Position numbers and translations under genes: made by a program | Notes under the pieces: generated by a model | The model's input: only the letters and a program-made list of their open reading frames with translations | What the model was told of the DNA's origin: nothing | Databases searched by the model: none | Assembly: GCA_030141605.1 (NCBI GenBank) | Contig: JAQGDQ010000044.1 | Coordinates: 778,001 to 842,000 of the forward strand | Reading direction: 5' to 3' | DNA length: 64,000 nt | DNA from: Tubiluchus corallicola | Lineage: Eukaryota; Priapulida; Priapulimorpha; Priapulimorphida; Tubiluchidae | Shown here: piece after piece, positions 12,424-24,400 of the stretch | Numbering within the stretch: the first letter of the stretch is position 1 | Layout of the letters: each line of letters begins with the position of its first letter

Positions 12424-12919
12424 GTTAAATGCAGGGCCTATTTCAGCCTAAGCGAGGCCCCCTGGGGGGGGGGGGGGCGTTGGACGGGCGCCACCATGGT
12501 TGGCGCCCAGAAAATTTTTGAACTGCTAGAACGCCGGAGAAGTATTTTCGAAGAGAAAATATGAAGTTATACAGTTGTTAAAGGAAAGAACAATTGAAAG
12601 AAAAACTGCTTTATTCTCAAGACCAGTCCTTAATACTTGTCAAATAGTCAAATAAAAAACAACATCTTTGCAATATGTGATACCGTACTCTCTCACTTCC
12701 GTACAAGCCGGTGTTAGAAATTCCGAAATTGAAAACAGCTGAACATCGCACCGAGCCGCTCAAGGCAAACGGCGCGCGTGCGGCAAGAGAGAGGGAGAGA
12801 GGAGACAGTATGTTCGCAAAAAGCAAAAAAAATGTTACTTCGGCGCGAGGCCCCCCTGGAAGGAGAGGCCCCAGGGAAGTAACCCACTCCCCCCCCCTGA
12901 AATAGGCCCTGGTTAAATG
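12424..12919. mobile_element. hAT-type MITE with perfect 8-bp target duplication
   Basis: The element spans 12432-12911 (480 bp). Its ends are perfect inverted repeats CAGGGCCTATTTCAG and CTGAAATAGGCCCTG. It is flanked on both sides by the 8-bp direct repeat GTTAAATG (12424-12431 and 12912-12919), as expected for hAT insertion. The interior includes subterminal GAGGCCCCCTGG blocks in inverted arrangement and a 12-G run, and has no transposase. The intact TIR and target duplication suggest a fairly recent insertion. Confidence 0.93.
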
Positions 12920-13074
12920 TATGTAATTAAAATATAACTGGTTAGTTAATTATGTCTGCCTTCATGTTTTTTTGTTAAGTAGCAGTTCAGTAACTCTCGT
13001 GGTGATATTGAGAAAAATGATTTACGTGGTGCGTGCTGCTAAAATATTGCATGTACACAGCACAGGTACAATAC

Positions 13075-13200
13075 ATTCTTAGACATTTTGGTTACTCTGC
13101 AGAAAAGAGTGACCAGAGCTATAAATAAATACCCCAATAAGTCTTCTCTTAATGTACAAAGTAGTTCAATTCCTTCAACTTTACTTTCAAACACTTAACT
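13075..13200 (+). mobile_element. non-LTR retrotransposon fragment (small)
   Basis: Plus-strand translation from about 13075 reads LDILVTLQKRVTRAINKYPN. This resembles the LQKRVxRxI segment downstream of the reverse transcriptase domain in CR1/Jockey-like LINEs. It is short and not flanked by recognisable RT motifs. Confidence 0.45.
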
Positions 13201-14431
13201 ATCTGTTACTGTATCAATTTCTTTTCTTCAGGTCTGCTTAATCATTACCTATTTGGCTTTTGTTAACTACTTAATTAGTGCATAATAGACTCTGCCTATA
13301 TGAACTGGTTGCATGTTTGTAAAATTACCACTGGTGATGACAGCAGCAGCTTGTCGAAACGTTTGGTATGATTTTAGCAATTTAAAGTAAAAGTTTTAAT
13401 ACCGTTGTATTGCTTTTAAAGTTCTATAAATGTTTTTAAGTGTCTGTAATAAAAATTAACTTCGTTATTTTGTAGATTTACTTGCCTTCCTCGTCACAGT
13501 AGGGAATATGTGTTTTTTTACTGTTACATAAGAGGAAGTGATTAAGAAAAGGCATAGGTTCGAGAAGTGATCTTTTCCCTAACTAACACTGTTTAAATGT
13601 AACAAAGAATGTATGCCTAGCGATTATATAAAGCATTACTTGTAACACAAATTGCAAATAAAAATGTAAATTACTTTTGTGTAGGCTAAACGTCTTTTAG
13701 AAATGTGTACATAAAACTAATTCCTAAGCTTCACGTCGCAAAAAGGATGGCTAAAATTTTACTATGAATATATTCATCAACTCAGCAAGCCAAACAAAGG
13801 TGTAAGCTATATAATGTTCTACAGATTCGCTCGCTATTTGCCTTACGATATATCCTTTGCATAGGGAAGAGTACGCTTACAACAGAATTATGTGTTAGAA
13901 ATTAGAATGTTAATATATATTTATTTTACAGTGCAACTTATTATAATGGATACTCCCACGAATCACGGTGAGCAACGTCAACGATGCCCAGACTTTCAAA
14001 TACGAGTTCTGTCCAATTCAAATCATGTAATGTTGCTGATTACGAGAATTTCGCACATTATCGCCTTGCATCATCCAAAATAGTCGAAACCCTAACATTC
14101 CACGCCAATGAGTCACGCGAAACTTGATTTACTGCACTGTCTGCTACCTTTTCTTTTACCCCTGTAAATTGATTTATTACTGGCGCCCATACAGAACCCG
14201 TTATCAGTTCAAAATTTGTGTCAGACTTCCACTGTCATCTACCCAGTGGACAATAAGAAGCCTGTAGCTATTTGCATTATAATGGTGAGCTGGCATCATT
14301 GCGTACGGTCACATGCAAATCTTGTTCCAGGAATTTCTGGTCGAAAGACTTGACCCGAATACTCATCTGGATGTTATTTTTGTTGTCCTTGTTGGAATTG
14401 GATAAGAGGCTGTGTAACCAACATTTACAAT

Positions 14432-14534
14432 AGTAATTATAATAACAATAATTTCGTTTAGGACATAAGCCAGGTAATCCACCGTAGGTAATTCAATACT
14501 TATTTCCGTGGTGGTTCCAGTTATTACCCGCATG
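14432..14534 (-). mobile_element. tRNA-derived SINE, tail half (split by an insertion)
   Basis: Matches the tail half of the complete SINE at 17041-17278: AATTTCGTTTAGGACATA, then a degenerate block ending in TTACCCG. The SINE resumes at 14927. The ATT-rich tail is at the low-coordinate end, so the element is on the minus strand. Confidence 0.8.
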
Positions 14535-14926
14535 CGGAGCTGGATTATGGCTTTTTGGGGCCCCTACGTTAATGAAATTATGGGGCACCCTCAGACGAAG
14601 CCACCCCTACCTCGCCGCATCCGTCTTGAATATTTTTTTACTTGTGATATAGTTTAGCGACATTTAAGTAGGTTGAAATAAACTTATTGCAAATTCTTTA
14701 AATAAACCAGAATAGCATGTCTTTTGTTTGTCAATAAAAATATTCTTTAAAAGAAATATCCCTATTTTAGTATTTATTGCCAACCAAATTAGCATATATT
14801 CCAACATAACCGTAGTGAAAAACACAAATGTCAACCAAAGTTTGAAAGCTCCCCCCCCCCCAAGCATGAGCAGTTCTAGGCTGCAACCTACGCTGGCCTG
14901 TTGGATAATCCAGTCCTGCCCGCATG
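14527..14926. mobile_element. hAT-type MITE inserted in a SINE, 8-bp target duplication
   Basis: The element spans 14535-14918 (384 bp). The left end is CGGAGCTGGATTATGG. The reverse complement of the right end is CAGGACTGGATTATCC. It is flanked by identical 8-bp repeats CCCGCATG (14527-14534 and 14919-14926). The sequence on either side is one SINE, so the insertion point is certain. Confidence 0.9.
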
Positions 14927-15075
14927 TTACTTCGATAATCATAAACACGTACGCTTATCAAAGAAGAACCATCGGTACCATTTTTAAATCTTTGGAATTT
15001 TTAAATCTGGACAGTTGGCCCGCAATCTCCACGGTAGTAAGCGAGCACGTTACCACTGAGCTATTCCCACACCCA
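14927..15075 (-). mobile_element. tRNA-derived SINE, head half (split)
   Basis: Continues the SINE interrupted at 14534. It shares GAAGAACCATCGGTACCATTTT and, nearer the head, AAGCGAGCACGTTACCACTGAGCTA with the intact copy at 17.0-17.3 kb. The B box is decayed, so this copy is older and inactive. Confidence 0.8.
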
Positions 15076-15079
15076 ATAA

Positions 15080-16170
15080 CTATAGACAAGTCAATAATGT
15101 TCCATCTAGCAGCAGTGTAACTGCACAGCTAAATAACACAAGGAGGACGTTTTCAACAGAACGACTGAACTACACCAAACAACAGGGGCAACTTTTGTAG
15201 ATGGTGTGGTGCTGGTAGGAAGAGAACCTTTCATGAATGATAATCCTCTGCGATTTCAAATTAGGCACTCATATTGCGAACTAGCAACAGTTAACGTGGC
15301 AGTAGTAAGGCATTAAAGTTATTATGAAGTTCCAAGTAGGGTATGGAAGTTATTATAATTTTTGGTTTCGATGCTTAATAAATTACTTAATAAAAAGCTG
15401 ATTCGACTCCAATGTTTACATTGGAACTGGAAGTGGTGCTGAATTGTGAATGTGTGTGTAACGTATTTTGTTAATCATGTTTACTATTGACAAGCTATCA
15501 GCATAGTAGTGTTAGTTTTTTGCTGGATTCACTGCTATGTTTACCTGTATTGAGAGCAGATTTCTTTTATTTTAGAATTCTCCCTGTCCACTACAACATG
15601 TGGTTGTTTCTTCTCCTCTTTTCCTTCTTCCTATCCCTAATCTTACTATTTTTTTCCATTCCATCATTTCTTCTTGCCCCAACCATTCTTTCATTCTCTC
15701 ATTTCCTGTCACCTCAACAAGCCAAGCTTTCAAGGTGTCATACAGCAACTCTTTTATTTGGTTAATTTGACTTCATCAACGTTTTTTAACCTATACTGTT
15801 TCTTTTTTTTCAATAATTTTGTACGTTGATGTATTGTATATGTATTGCTGGAGTGAAATAAATTGATTTTGATTTTTGAACATAGTCGTAATGGGAATAA
15901 ACTATAATGATACGATGATGAATGTTTACAGGTTCTAAACTGTACTTTGCTCATCGGCTTTACTAGAAAACCTGTATACAGAGTTTGTATTGTTTTTGTA
16001 TATTTTTGTAACTACAACACTTAGTGAAAACACATCGTGAAATCAGACGCGCCATACATTCTTGCTTTCAATGCCAGCTGGAGCCTGGGTCAGTTGCTTA
16101 GCGATAAATAACCTAAATTTGTTAATGTAAGTCACTACGGTTGCTAGATGGAGACTTACTTTTTGCATCA
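15080..16170. other. no gene seen; probable retroelement 3' tail
   Basis: The end of this stretch, at about 15840-15885, has the motif GAGTGAAATAAATTGATTTT, typical of LINE 3' termini. A 92-residue open frame at 15487-15765 is Phe/Leu/Ser-rich and unrecognised. No splice-framed exon. Confidence 0.4.
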
Positions 16171-16189
16171 GACTGAATAACAATAAAAA

Positions 16190-16252
<63 letters not shown>

Positions 16253-16330
16253 CAGCAGTAGCAGTAGCAGTAGCAGTAGCAGTAGCAGCATCAGCAGCAG
16301 CAGCAGCAGCAGTAGTAATAATAATAATAA
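16190..16330. repeat. AGT/AGC trinucleotide microsatellite
   Basis: About 140 bp of uninterrupted AGT triplets grading into AGC and AAT on the plus strand. It causes a poly-Leu frame on the minus strand. It may have started as the 3' tail of a retroelement. Confidence 0.95.
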
Positions 16331-16639
16331 CTTGTAATTCATAATGGATCTATTTCAGATATTTTAGTATAATACAAGTACTGTCATAATATTCATTCAC
16401 AGACCAGTTAGCTCAAGGGAAAAGAATTTTCACCTCAAAAACTGCTATATATATATATATTATTTATATATCATCTATATATACATTTATTTGCATATTA
16501 TAATGCCATACATTGACAAGTTAGTATGATGGTAGCAATGTAAATTACTAAAGTAATTAATTAATTGAACAAAAGTGTTAGATACATAGTTTCAATTTCA
16601 TCGTACGTAAATTCGGGTATTAATATTTCGTTGTTCAAC

Positions 16640-17040
16640 GTTCAATAAAATTCACGTGCTACTACTAATCCGATCATTGCAACCATAATTATTGTCATAA
16701 TAACGTAGAAAAATTTTATTCTTTCCCAACGTTGTTAAGCTATTCTGAGTATTTAAGACTGACAATGCACGCAAGAGTTCATTTTTAGAGTTATCAATTG
16801 ATTTCGATAGATTCAGAGCACGTTTAACAATTATCTTTGTAAGAGGATACGTGTCTGCAAAGCATGTTGTCATACTACAATGAGAATTCCTTGGAAAAAC
16901 ACGGCGTAAAATTTTTCTATATTCCATTGCTAATGGATCGTTATTGTCTGTTAACTCAAATATTGAGCTACCATAGAAAAATGTATAGCAAAAAATATGA
17001 AGATAACAATTTCATTAAAGCAGATTTATTAGTTATTAGT
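16640..17040 (-). mobile_element. non-LTR retrotransposon (family B), C-terminal part
   Basis: The minus strand reads FYGSSIFELTDNNDPLAMEY, then RKILRRVFPRNSHCS. This is the region downstream of RT in LINEs of the YADDVTLLAPS type, where a W/Y-RK-R-hydrophobic-P-H block is common. It continues the fragment at 17280-17690; the SINE at 17041-17278 sits between them. Confidence 0.7.
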
Positions 17041-17278
17041 AATAATAATAATTTCGTTTAGGACATAGTCCAGGGATATCACCTTAAGTAACTCAATACT
17101 TTTCAAGATGGTCCCGATTACCCGTTCAAGGTGGTCCACGTACTACGATAAGTACGTGTGCTTGGTTGAAGAACCAGCGGTACCATTTTCAAGTATTTGG
17201 TATGACTCGGTCGGGAGTTGAACCCGTGACCTCCGGAGTGAGAAGCGAGCACGCTACCATTGAGCTACACCACCCGGT
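17041..17278 (-). mobile_element. tRNA-derived SINE, complete-looking
   Basis: On the minus strand the head begins at about 17276 with GGTGGTGTAGCTCAATGGTA. It has a consensus A box (TAGCTCAATGGT, 17256-17267) and B box (GGTTCAACTCC, 17214-17224). The tRNA-like head of about 73 nt is followed by an unrelated body and an ATT-repeat tail (17041-17052). Both pol III boxes match consensus, so this copy could still be transcribed. A second, split copy lies at 14.4-15.1 kb. Confidence 0.88.
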
Positions 17279-17279
17279 A

Positions 17280-17695
17280 AGTAACAGTTAAAAAAGGATG
17301 AAAGTGAATTAGCAGCTGTAAAGCCACTTTTGAAATATATGACATCCAGTGATTGATTTAAATCATAGGTGACAATACGCCCTAAGTGATTAACACTATC
17401 GTGCCATTTTAATACTTTTCCATTAATTTCAATATTAGTTACATTAGCATGTTTTCATTTTCTGAATAGAATCATTTTCGGTGGCAAACTCCCTGCATCT
17501 TTTAATCATCTTTTTTGAAGCATTTACAGACGGAGCAAGGAGAGTTACGTCGTCCGCGTAACCAGTCGCCCCGACAAATTGGTTTAGCAAGTAACATTCT
17601 AATCTGCTTTTTTAGCTTATGTAGTAGATCATTAATATATACCGTGAACAAAATCAAAGAAAGCATGCTGCCTTGTCTTATTCAGTGAGTCGGCA
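17280..17695 (-). mobile_element. non-LTR retrotransposon (family B), reverse transcriptase part
   Basis: The minus strand reads QGSMLSLILFTVYINDLLHK. After a one-base frame change it reads FVGATGYADDVTLLAPSVNA, with the catalytic YADD of reverse transcriptase intact. It then reads DSVNHLGRIVTYDL, the conserved segment after the RT palm. Frameshifts and in-frame stops show that it is a pseudogene. The 5' part of the ORF (endonuclease) is absent. Confidence 0.88.
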
Positions 17696-17699
17696 GTAT

Positions 17700-20600
17700 C
17701 ACAGGTCACGTGACGCAAGTAAGCAATAGCTACCCTGCATCTTTATTCGAATAGCTCACAGCGCAAAAAAAGCTTCGTGCCAATCTAAAGGCGAACTATT
17801 CTGCGTTTCAGCGTTGCACGGCAATTAAAATCTCCACCGAACTTTCGTGTTGAACTGCAAACGTGAGCATTACATACAAATAAGATCTTGGAAATGTGGT
17901 ATAACTTTTCCACCTAGACATTTCATACTCAACATGCAGCTGGTCTTTTCTTGTCCTTTAAATGATCGGTTGTGTCCGAGTTTCACCACTTTTTGAGGAT
18001 GCGGTAACTGTAATGTTATTTCAACATTTTTAACGTGCAGTTAACTTAGGAATTAATTACAGCCTATAAACTGTTAGCTCAGCTCTTTAAAAAACGAGCC
18101 CACTTCCTAAATTCCCATTTCCAGAATGGCTTAATAAAATTACAGGTCAATCGGGTAAACGATAATAATTTTGCACTTTTTTGAAAGCGACTTGCTGCTC
18201 CTGTTCTAATAGCATAAACACTGCAGCAAATAACAAAAAGTCATATTATGAATGTACATATTATTGCGCTTTTTACTCATAATTGTGGAGCAGCTTTCAT
18301 CGATTCAATGGCATGCAGCATCGTTATTAATATATCCCTGGAACAGGATATGATCACATATTATGAGTCTTCTCTTCCTGGAGGTAACTTAAATTAATGA
18401 CTTGCGTAACAGTAGTATAGATAGACATTTCGCACCACAGAAAAATCGTATAATACTGCGCGCTACAGTCAAGCACGCAATTCTGCATAATTTTACATAA
18501 TTCCAGACACATTTTAGATAAATTCCCACAAAGTTAGTCACATGTATCATGATGTATGTCGTTTGGTAAAACTAAAAACACTTACCGTAAAAAAATTATA
18601 ACATTTCCGCCAAGAATTTTTCCCATCCACCATTAGACAGCAATGCCAGCTTACAGCTATGAAGGTAGGGTTACCAAATTAACGTATTTTCAACAAGCAT
18701 GAAGTTCTAGCAATCTTTGACAAAACGTCGCCCTGCGGTCACTTTTAATCAACTGGACCTTATGTCGTATTGTTGTTTTGTTAACTCGCCAGTGAGCATT
18801 TCGTCGTCTGCTGATTGCACCTGTTGCGCTCAGGTGAAGATGCTTAGCTTCCGGCTTCAGCGAATGAATGTTGAAACCTCCTCTGGCTGAATCAACGAAG
18901 CTGTAATCAGATACAGCGCCACACTGTGGCAAATACTCTAAACATTGTACATGCAGAACCAAGCCGTCTGTGTACACTTCACATTTTCATAGCAAATTTC
19001 CTTCAATAAAATAATGCAAATGTTATGTGAAATTTAATATGAAAAGTTTGTATGTTTGTGAATGTCCTTATTGGATATTACATTCTCTGATATATTCCGT
19101 ATAATTAAATAATCGTTTTATACTTTTTTGTTTGCATTTAGACACATTTGTCGTGAAACAGTGTTATTATTTTAACATTATGACTATAATGTTGAGGCTT
19201 ACTCAGTTTTATTGTAAAAACAATGAATCATTTTAATGAGAAATAAAATACTACTACTACTAATAATAAATGCCTAGGCGTTCAATGAGGGTGCCAATAG
19301 GAAGGAAAAAATTTACTATTTGTATAAAAGAGGACGTCTTATGATCAATTCTAATGTGCAATTCAGAGCCAATGCTAATGTATCAGGTTTTTAATTTACA
19401 GGCCAATGTTAAAGGAAAACAGGATAATTCTTCATATATTGCTCCATTTTCAGGTCAGATAAAAAGTATGCATTTTAACAGAGTTAATACTGCGAAAATT
19501 GTTTCTGATAACCAAGTAATAGATTTTAAACTTAATTAACGGCAGACGAGCACAACTATTCATGACATCACAAACTAAAATAATTTTCAACAACAAAATC
19601 TTTCCATGAGTACGTTGCACAGTTTGTTAAAGCGAAAATTGAAGTACAGTGCTACTGTAAGATTTCAGTGTGCTGTACTAAAATTAGGCAAGCTCTAAGA
19701 TAAAAATTCACATTTCAAATTCACCTCTGTGCTCACACATAAGCTGTCTAACGTGTGTAGTTTGTCACAAACTAACACATGTAAACTGATAGGTACAGCA
19801 CCTGTTTTTGTACAATGTATTTCCGAAATACAGACGCTACTGCCCATCCAACTACGAATGGCAAACAGCAAGGAACTAGTGACGCGAAAGCGAAATTGTG
19901 TTTGTGTGGTGGTAATAATTGTTTCACGTAAGTCACTTTTGAAAAAAAGTATGTTTCCTTTGAATATTTTAAAGAGTAGTTTGTTTTGACCTACAGTTTA
20001 AGATTGGGTCCAGTTTTGCTTTAAGAATTTAGTGCTCAGACATAGCTTTATTTCTCACACTTTTATGTATTATGTACCAGTTTGAAACTTCAACATTTTT
20101 CCAAAAATGCAAAAAGTGACAAATTTAGACAATATACAAGTACAGATTTAATTTATATATTATTTAATTGGTATGTCGGACACATGAAAATCAACATGTT
20201 TTTTCAAAATATTCAGCATTAGTCTTTTTGAGTTTGCCTTCAACTCATATTATTGTCATTTGTCTCTTACTAAAAAATCAGTTACGTTCACTTAAGAACT
20301 CAAATTAATTAGAAGCTTCTGAATAAACTACACGGGTTTCCTCTTTACGAAACATTAGAAAAACCACAAAAGCTTATGATGTTTTCTGGGACCATGATGA
20401 CGTGGCTTGATTCTGATTATGTAAGTAATCTGATTATGCTATGACGTATAATATAATATGGCTTGATGTATATAATTCTGATTATGCTATGACATGTATA
20501 ATATAATAAAGACAGATTTTACTATTGCGAGTCAGCAGAGAGATAGCTTGTAAAAGCATCAGTAGAAAGAAATGGAAAGCAAAATACGTTCAAATAAATA

Positions 20601-21420
20601 CAATCAAATTGAAAATATTCGTCATTTCTGACAACCAAAAATACGTGTATTATTGTGCTGACATGATAATAAAGATGACTGAGACATCAAATACACCTTG
20701 CAAGACTGAAGACAATTTCAGACAATATTACATACGCAATAGATTACATAGGTCCCCATATTGATTTGATTACTGAGTGTAATCCGTAATAGGATACCCT
20801 GAACCTAGACCTGTGTGTGCATTTTCAATGAAATCAAATAACATGTATCCCCTAAAATACAACCACAAACATAAATGCAGGCCATATGAGTGCTTGATAA
20901 AGACACATAGAAAACATATGTGCAACAGTAATACAAAAACTGTGCTTAAATCAAGTCATCTAAACCAAAAATCATTAGTATTCTTCAAGGTTATATACAG
21001 ATGTAACCAACATTTCACTAGTGGCACACAGTGTTTTCTAGGAACTTAATTTCTTAGTACAGATCTGTTTAGAAGTTACGAAAATATCCCTAGTCTATTG
21101 CTTCAGACTTAAAAGTAATTTTTTATAATATCAACTTATACAGGAACTATTCTTCAAGAAATGGACTATGACCCCCCTATTGTTTGGAAAGCTTCTCGGA
21201 TCTTATCCTAAATACTGCACATTTCAAGCAATTTGTGAGACAAATTGTGGTCATCCCCAATAACAGAACAGGTTTGAATAAGAGCCTGGCATATGACACT
21301 CTGTGCCATCACCTTTGCAGAAAATGCTAAAATTAAAATTATTTACACAACTATAGCTATATGGAAAAGGGAAGAGTTAAGTGGTGTAGCCACGACTAAG
21401 CTTGCATTACAAGTAATGGG
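17700..21420. other. no confirmed gene; MTA 3' flank at its right end
   Basis: About 3.7 kb with only short unrecognised open frames (for example 18690-18977 minus and 20813-21049 plus). At about 19240-19270 AAATAAAATACTACTACTAC followed by ATAATAAA looks like a retroelement 3' tail. At 20400-20520 a segment with TTCTGATTATGCTATGAC occurs twice. The MTA 3' UTR must extend into the part nearest 21,427; no unambiguous minus-strand AATAAA was found close to the stop. Confidence 0.5.
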
Positions 21421-21426
21421 TTTAAA

Positions 21427-24400
21427 TTAGTCGAGAATGACGACTTGATCCGAGCGTCCAAAACCGGGAGTTTTCACGTTCACTCTTCGCCACGGTTTGC
21501 GAGCGATCTTTCTCAGTTCGATTCCAGTCAACTGTTTACGAACTTTCCTAAAAATAAGAAACAGCTCGAGCATAGGATACAAAACGCGATGAATATACAT
21601 CTACTGCTTTTAAATTTTAATATTTCTATTGTTTATAACACAAGTATGTCAACGAAATCTGGTAAAAAAATTCCATGTAACAAACCTAGTATTATCAGTA
21701 GCATGGAAGTAGACATCATCGGGAGCCTCAACCCAGTTCAGTAAGTGTCTTTTTCCTGCGCGGTTCATCGAGATTTTATCCCGTCCGTTGAATCCATGTG
21801 CACCCATTCCCATCATAGCCTGCAGTCGCTGGGCACCGTACACGGCACTGGGACGCTGGAGAATTTGCCCAGTCTGAGGACTAGGAGCCAACACAGGACG
21901 CTTTGCTGGATGACCTATTAAAACAAAAAAGCAATGACTGTTATGGGCGATGTGACATTAATTTGCAATATCATGTACCTAATAAGAGGCTTACAGCATC
22001 TTTAATATAACTGTCAACACTGGACAATGGTTTGCAGACAATCACTAAAATAACTTGGGAAATTAAACTTGTAAATGTAAGAAATGTAAAAATGTAAAGC
22101 CGAGAATCGAACATTTTATCGACTGTGTTCAACTGAATATAATCCAATTCACAATTCAATCCAACTAACAATTACGTTGAGTGTACGTACTCCCCTTTAA
22201 ACAAGAAAATTCTGTAACAATGAGCAACAGTCATTTTCCTCTGTAACCTATTGCATTTTTCATTATGACCGTCACTTGACCCCTGACTAGATCATCATCT
22301 AGCATTTCTTTGCTACTTGGTACAATGCAATGAAACGTGTCATACAGAAACAAATATATTCAGTTTTCAGCAACATGATGGTCACCTCGTATAAGGTTTC
22401 TTTGCCGTCTTTTTCAATTATTGATTAAATACAGCGGATTGGTTGGCTATTTTTGTCAAACCTCAACTACATCTTCTCATGGTCCTTAAGAAAAACTGAT
22501 AAGCGATTGCCAATGTATTGACAAGCCAAGAAGGAACATGTAAGTTTTCGACAAGAGGCTGGTTAATAGTTGTACATTGATTTGCAGTTTTCCATCTGTC
22601 TTCAGGTCAGTCTTTTATCCTCTGTCCATTAGTGCTCACTTAACAGAATCTGATAAATGCTTGACAGAGTTTGGACAAAATCGTTGACATGTTCTAGCGC
22701 AAAAGCATCCTAAGGAACATCTCATCGTTCAAGTTTCGGACAATTATTGAAAATGTAGGTTTTACTTTGAAGGCAAAAAATTTATAAGTACTTGGGAACA
22801 TAAAGCATAAAAACAATTTTTAATCGATGATAAATGATCTGAACGCTAAATGGAATAAAAAATTACAAAATCTTAACACTAAGTTAATTCAATACGAGCT
22901 AATCCCAAACACAACCCTTCATTTATCTAATAGTACAGTATTAATGGCAGTGAGGGGTGGGGCACTCATTTTAAGCTGAAATCTTTAATAACAATGTAAC
23001 TGCTGCTTACGATAATAGAAGCCGGGAGCTTAAATACAAAATTTTGTAGATTTATTCTATGAGTTAGCAATAAATTTAATACGAGCGCAGTACAGGGCGA
23101 ACTTGGCAAATAGCCCATTGGTATAAATATAATCTGTAGAATATAATCGGTATAAATAATTGGCTACTGGATAAGTCTAATCAATGTGATAAACAAAATG
23201 GAGAAAAAGTTTCACTGATATTTTAAGCTTAAATGTCCTGCCTTTACATCTATGAATAATGATGACAGACACTTGTTTTCGGCAGGAAGTGGCAATCAAA
23301 AAACATTACTAGTTGTTTGTAATTTAATACGCAAACGTTTTCTAAATAGGAAGGATTTACGGAATTTAATATTTATACATTTTATTGTTACCTGATTTTG
23401 TTAAAGTGTTACTTGTGTATGTATAGTTGGGTTTATGGCATACATCAGGGTTTGATGTTGTTTTATAATATGTTATGTATCAATTTGTACTTATATTTCT
23501 TTTTGGCATTTTGTACGTAATGACCATGCACTCTGATAAATACACTTTCATTCAATAAATTATTTAAAATATTCAGATGATAATTAGTGTGATAATAATT
23601 TGAATTTTTTTCTCTCGACTCAGTATTTCTTCCTCCATAGAATGGTGTTGGTCCCATGTAAAATTGTGGTTGTGTACGCAAGAGATAGAAAACATGTTTA
23701 TTTTTAAAAAAACAAAACAATTATTTTATCGTCTGTTTATCGTACCAACCTTGCCGTTTTAATTTTACTTTAGTCAAAATGATTAATCAGACAATAAACT
23801 TACTTAAAGGACAAAAAACTTTACTTACATAAAACTAAAAAAATCACCTTGAAATTTTGTATCACCTACATGCTGTCTTATTGCGTACAGAGCTTGTATT
23901 AGCAGCATCGCTAGATAAAACTTGAAAACTCCCGCGACGACCATCAGGTACAGCCATTTTAATGGCAGGTCATTTAAAATAAGTTGAAAAAATAATCAGA
24001 GCATTCGTAGCGCACATTTCACTAACTGAACAAAGGTACAAATTGCTGAAACTTGTCAAAAAGATTAAAAATAAGTTTTTTTTGGCGAGTTAGAAGTGCA
24101 AACTTGAAGGGTGAGCCAATGACATTTTACCAATTGGTGGCGAGAACACTACAATTTTCTTTCCCACTTACATACATTTTTCAACTAAGCATGATGCAAA
24201 GTGCTATAACTTTGTGTGGCAAGTTTTTTGGGATTTAAAACTGCTCGTTATTCCACTTTAATTTCAAGCACCAGACTGATCTACTCAATATCACATTCCA
24301 AGAAACTAATCTAAGGAAACTTACCATCACCACCTGCATGATCAAATGCACGTTTCTTCATGATGGTGGGTGCCAAGTTACCAATACCTGTGCTGCCACC

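Noticed and set aside
13320-13380. Penelope-like element end (GATGACAGCAGCAGCTTGTC then GAAACGTTTGG)
   Set aside because: The motif is suggestive, but no reverse transcriptase or repeat partner was found nearby.
14664-15120. Open frames on both strands of about 90-130 residues
   Set aside because: They run across the boundary between a hAT MITE and a SINE; no gene would do so.
16043-16342. Poly-leucine frame on the minus strand
   Set aside because: Produced by AGT/AGC triplets.
17201-17278. Functional tRNA gene on the minus strand
   Set aside because: A and B boxes are good, but the sequence runs into a SINE body and ATT tail, and a second copy with the same body exists at 14.4-15.1 kb. 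It is a SINE.
21385-21440. tRNA-like SINE head near the MTA stop codon
   Set aside because: Resemblance to GTGGTGTAGC...GGGTTTAAAT is too degenerate to support, and it overlaps the MTA coding end.
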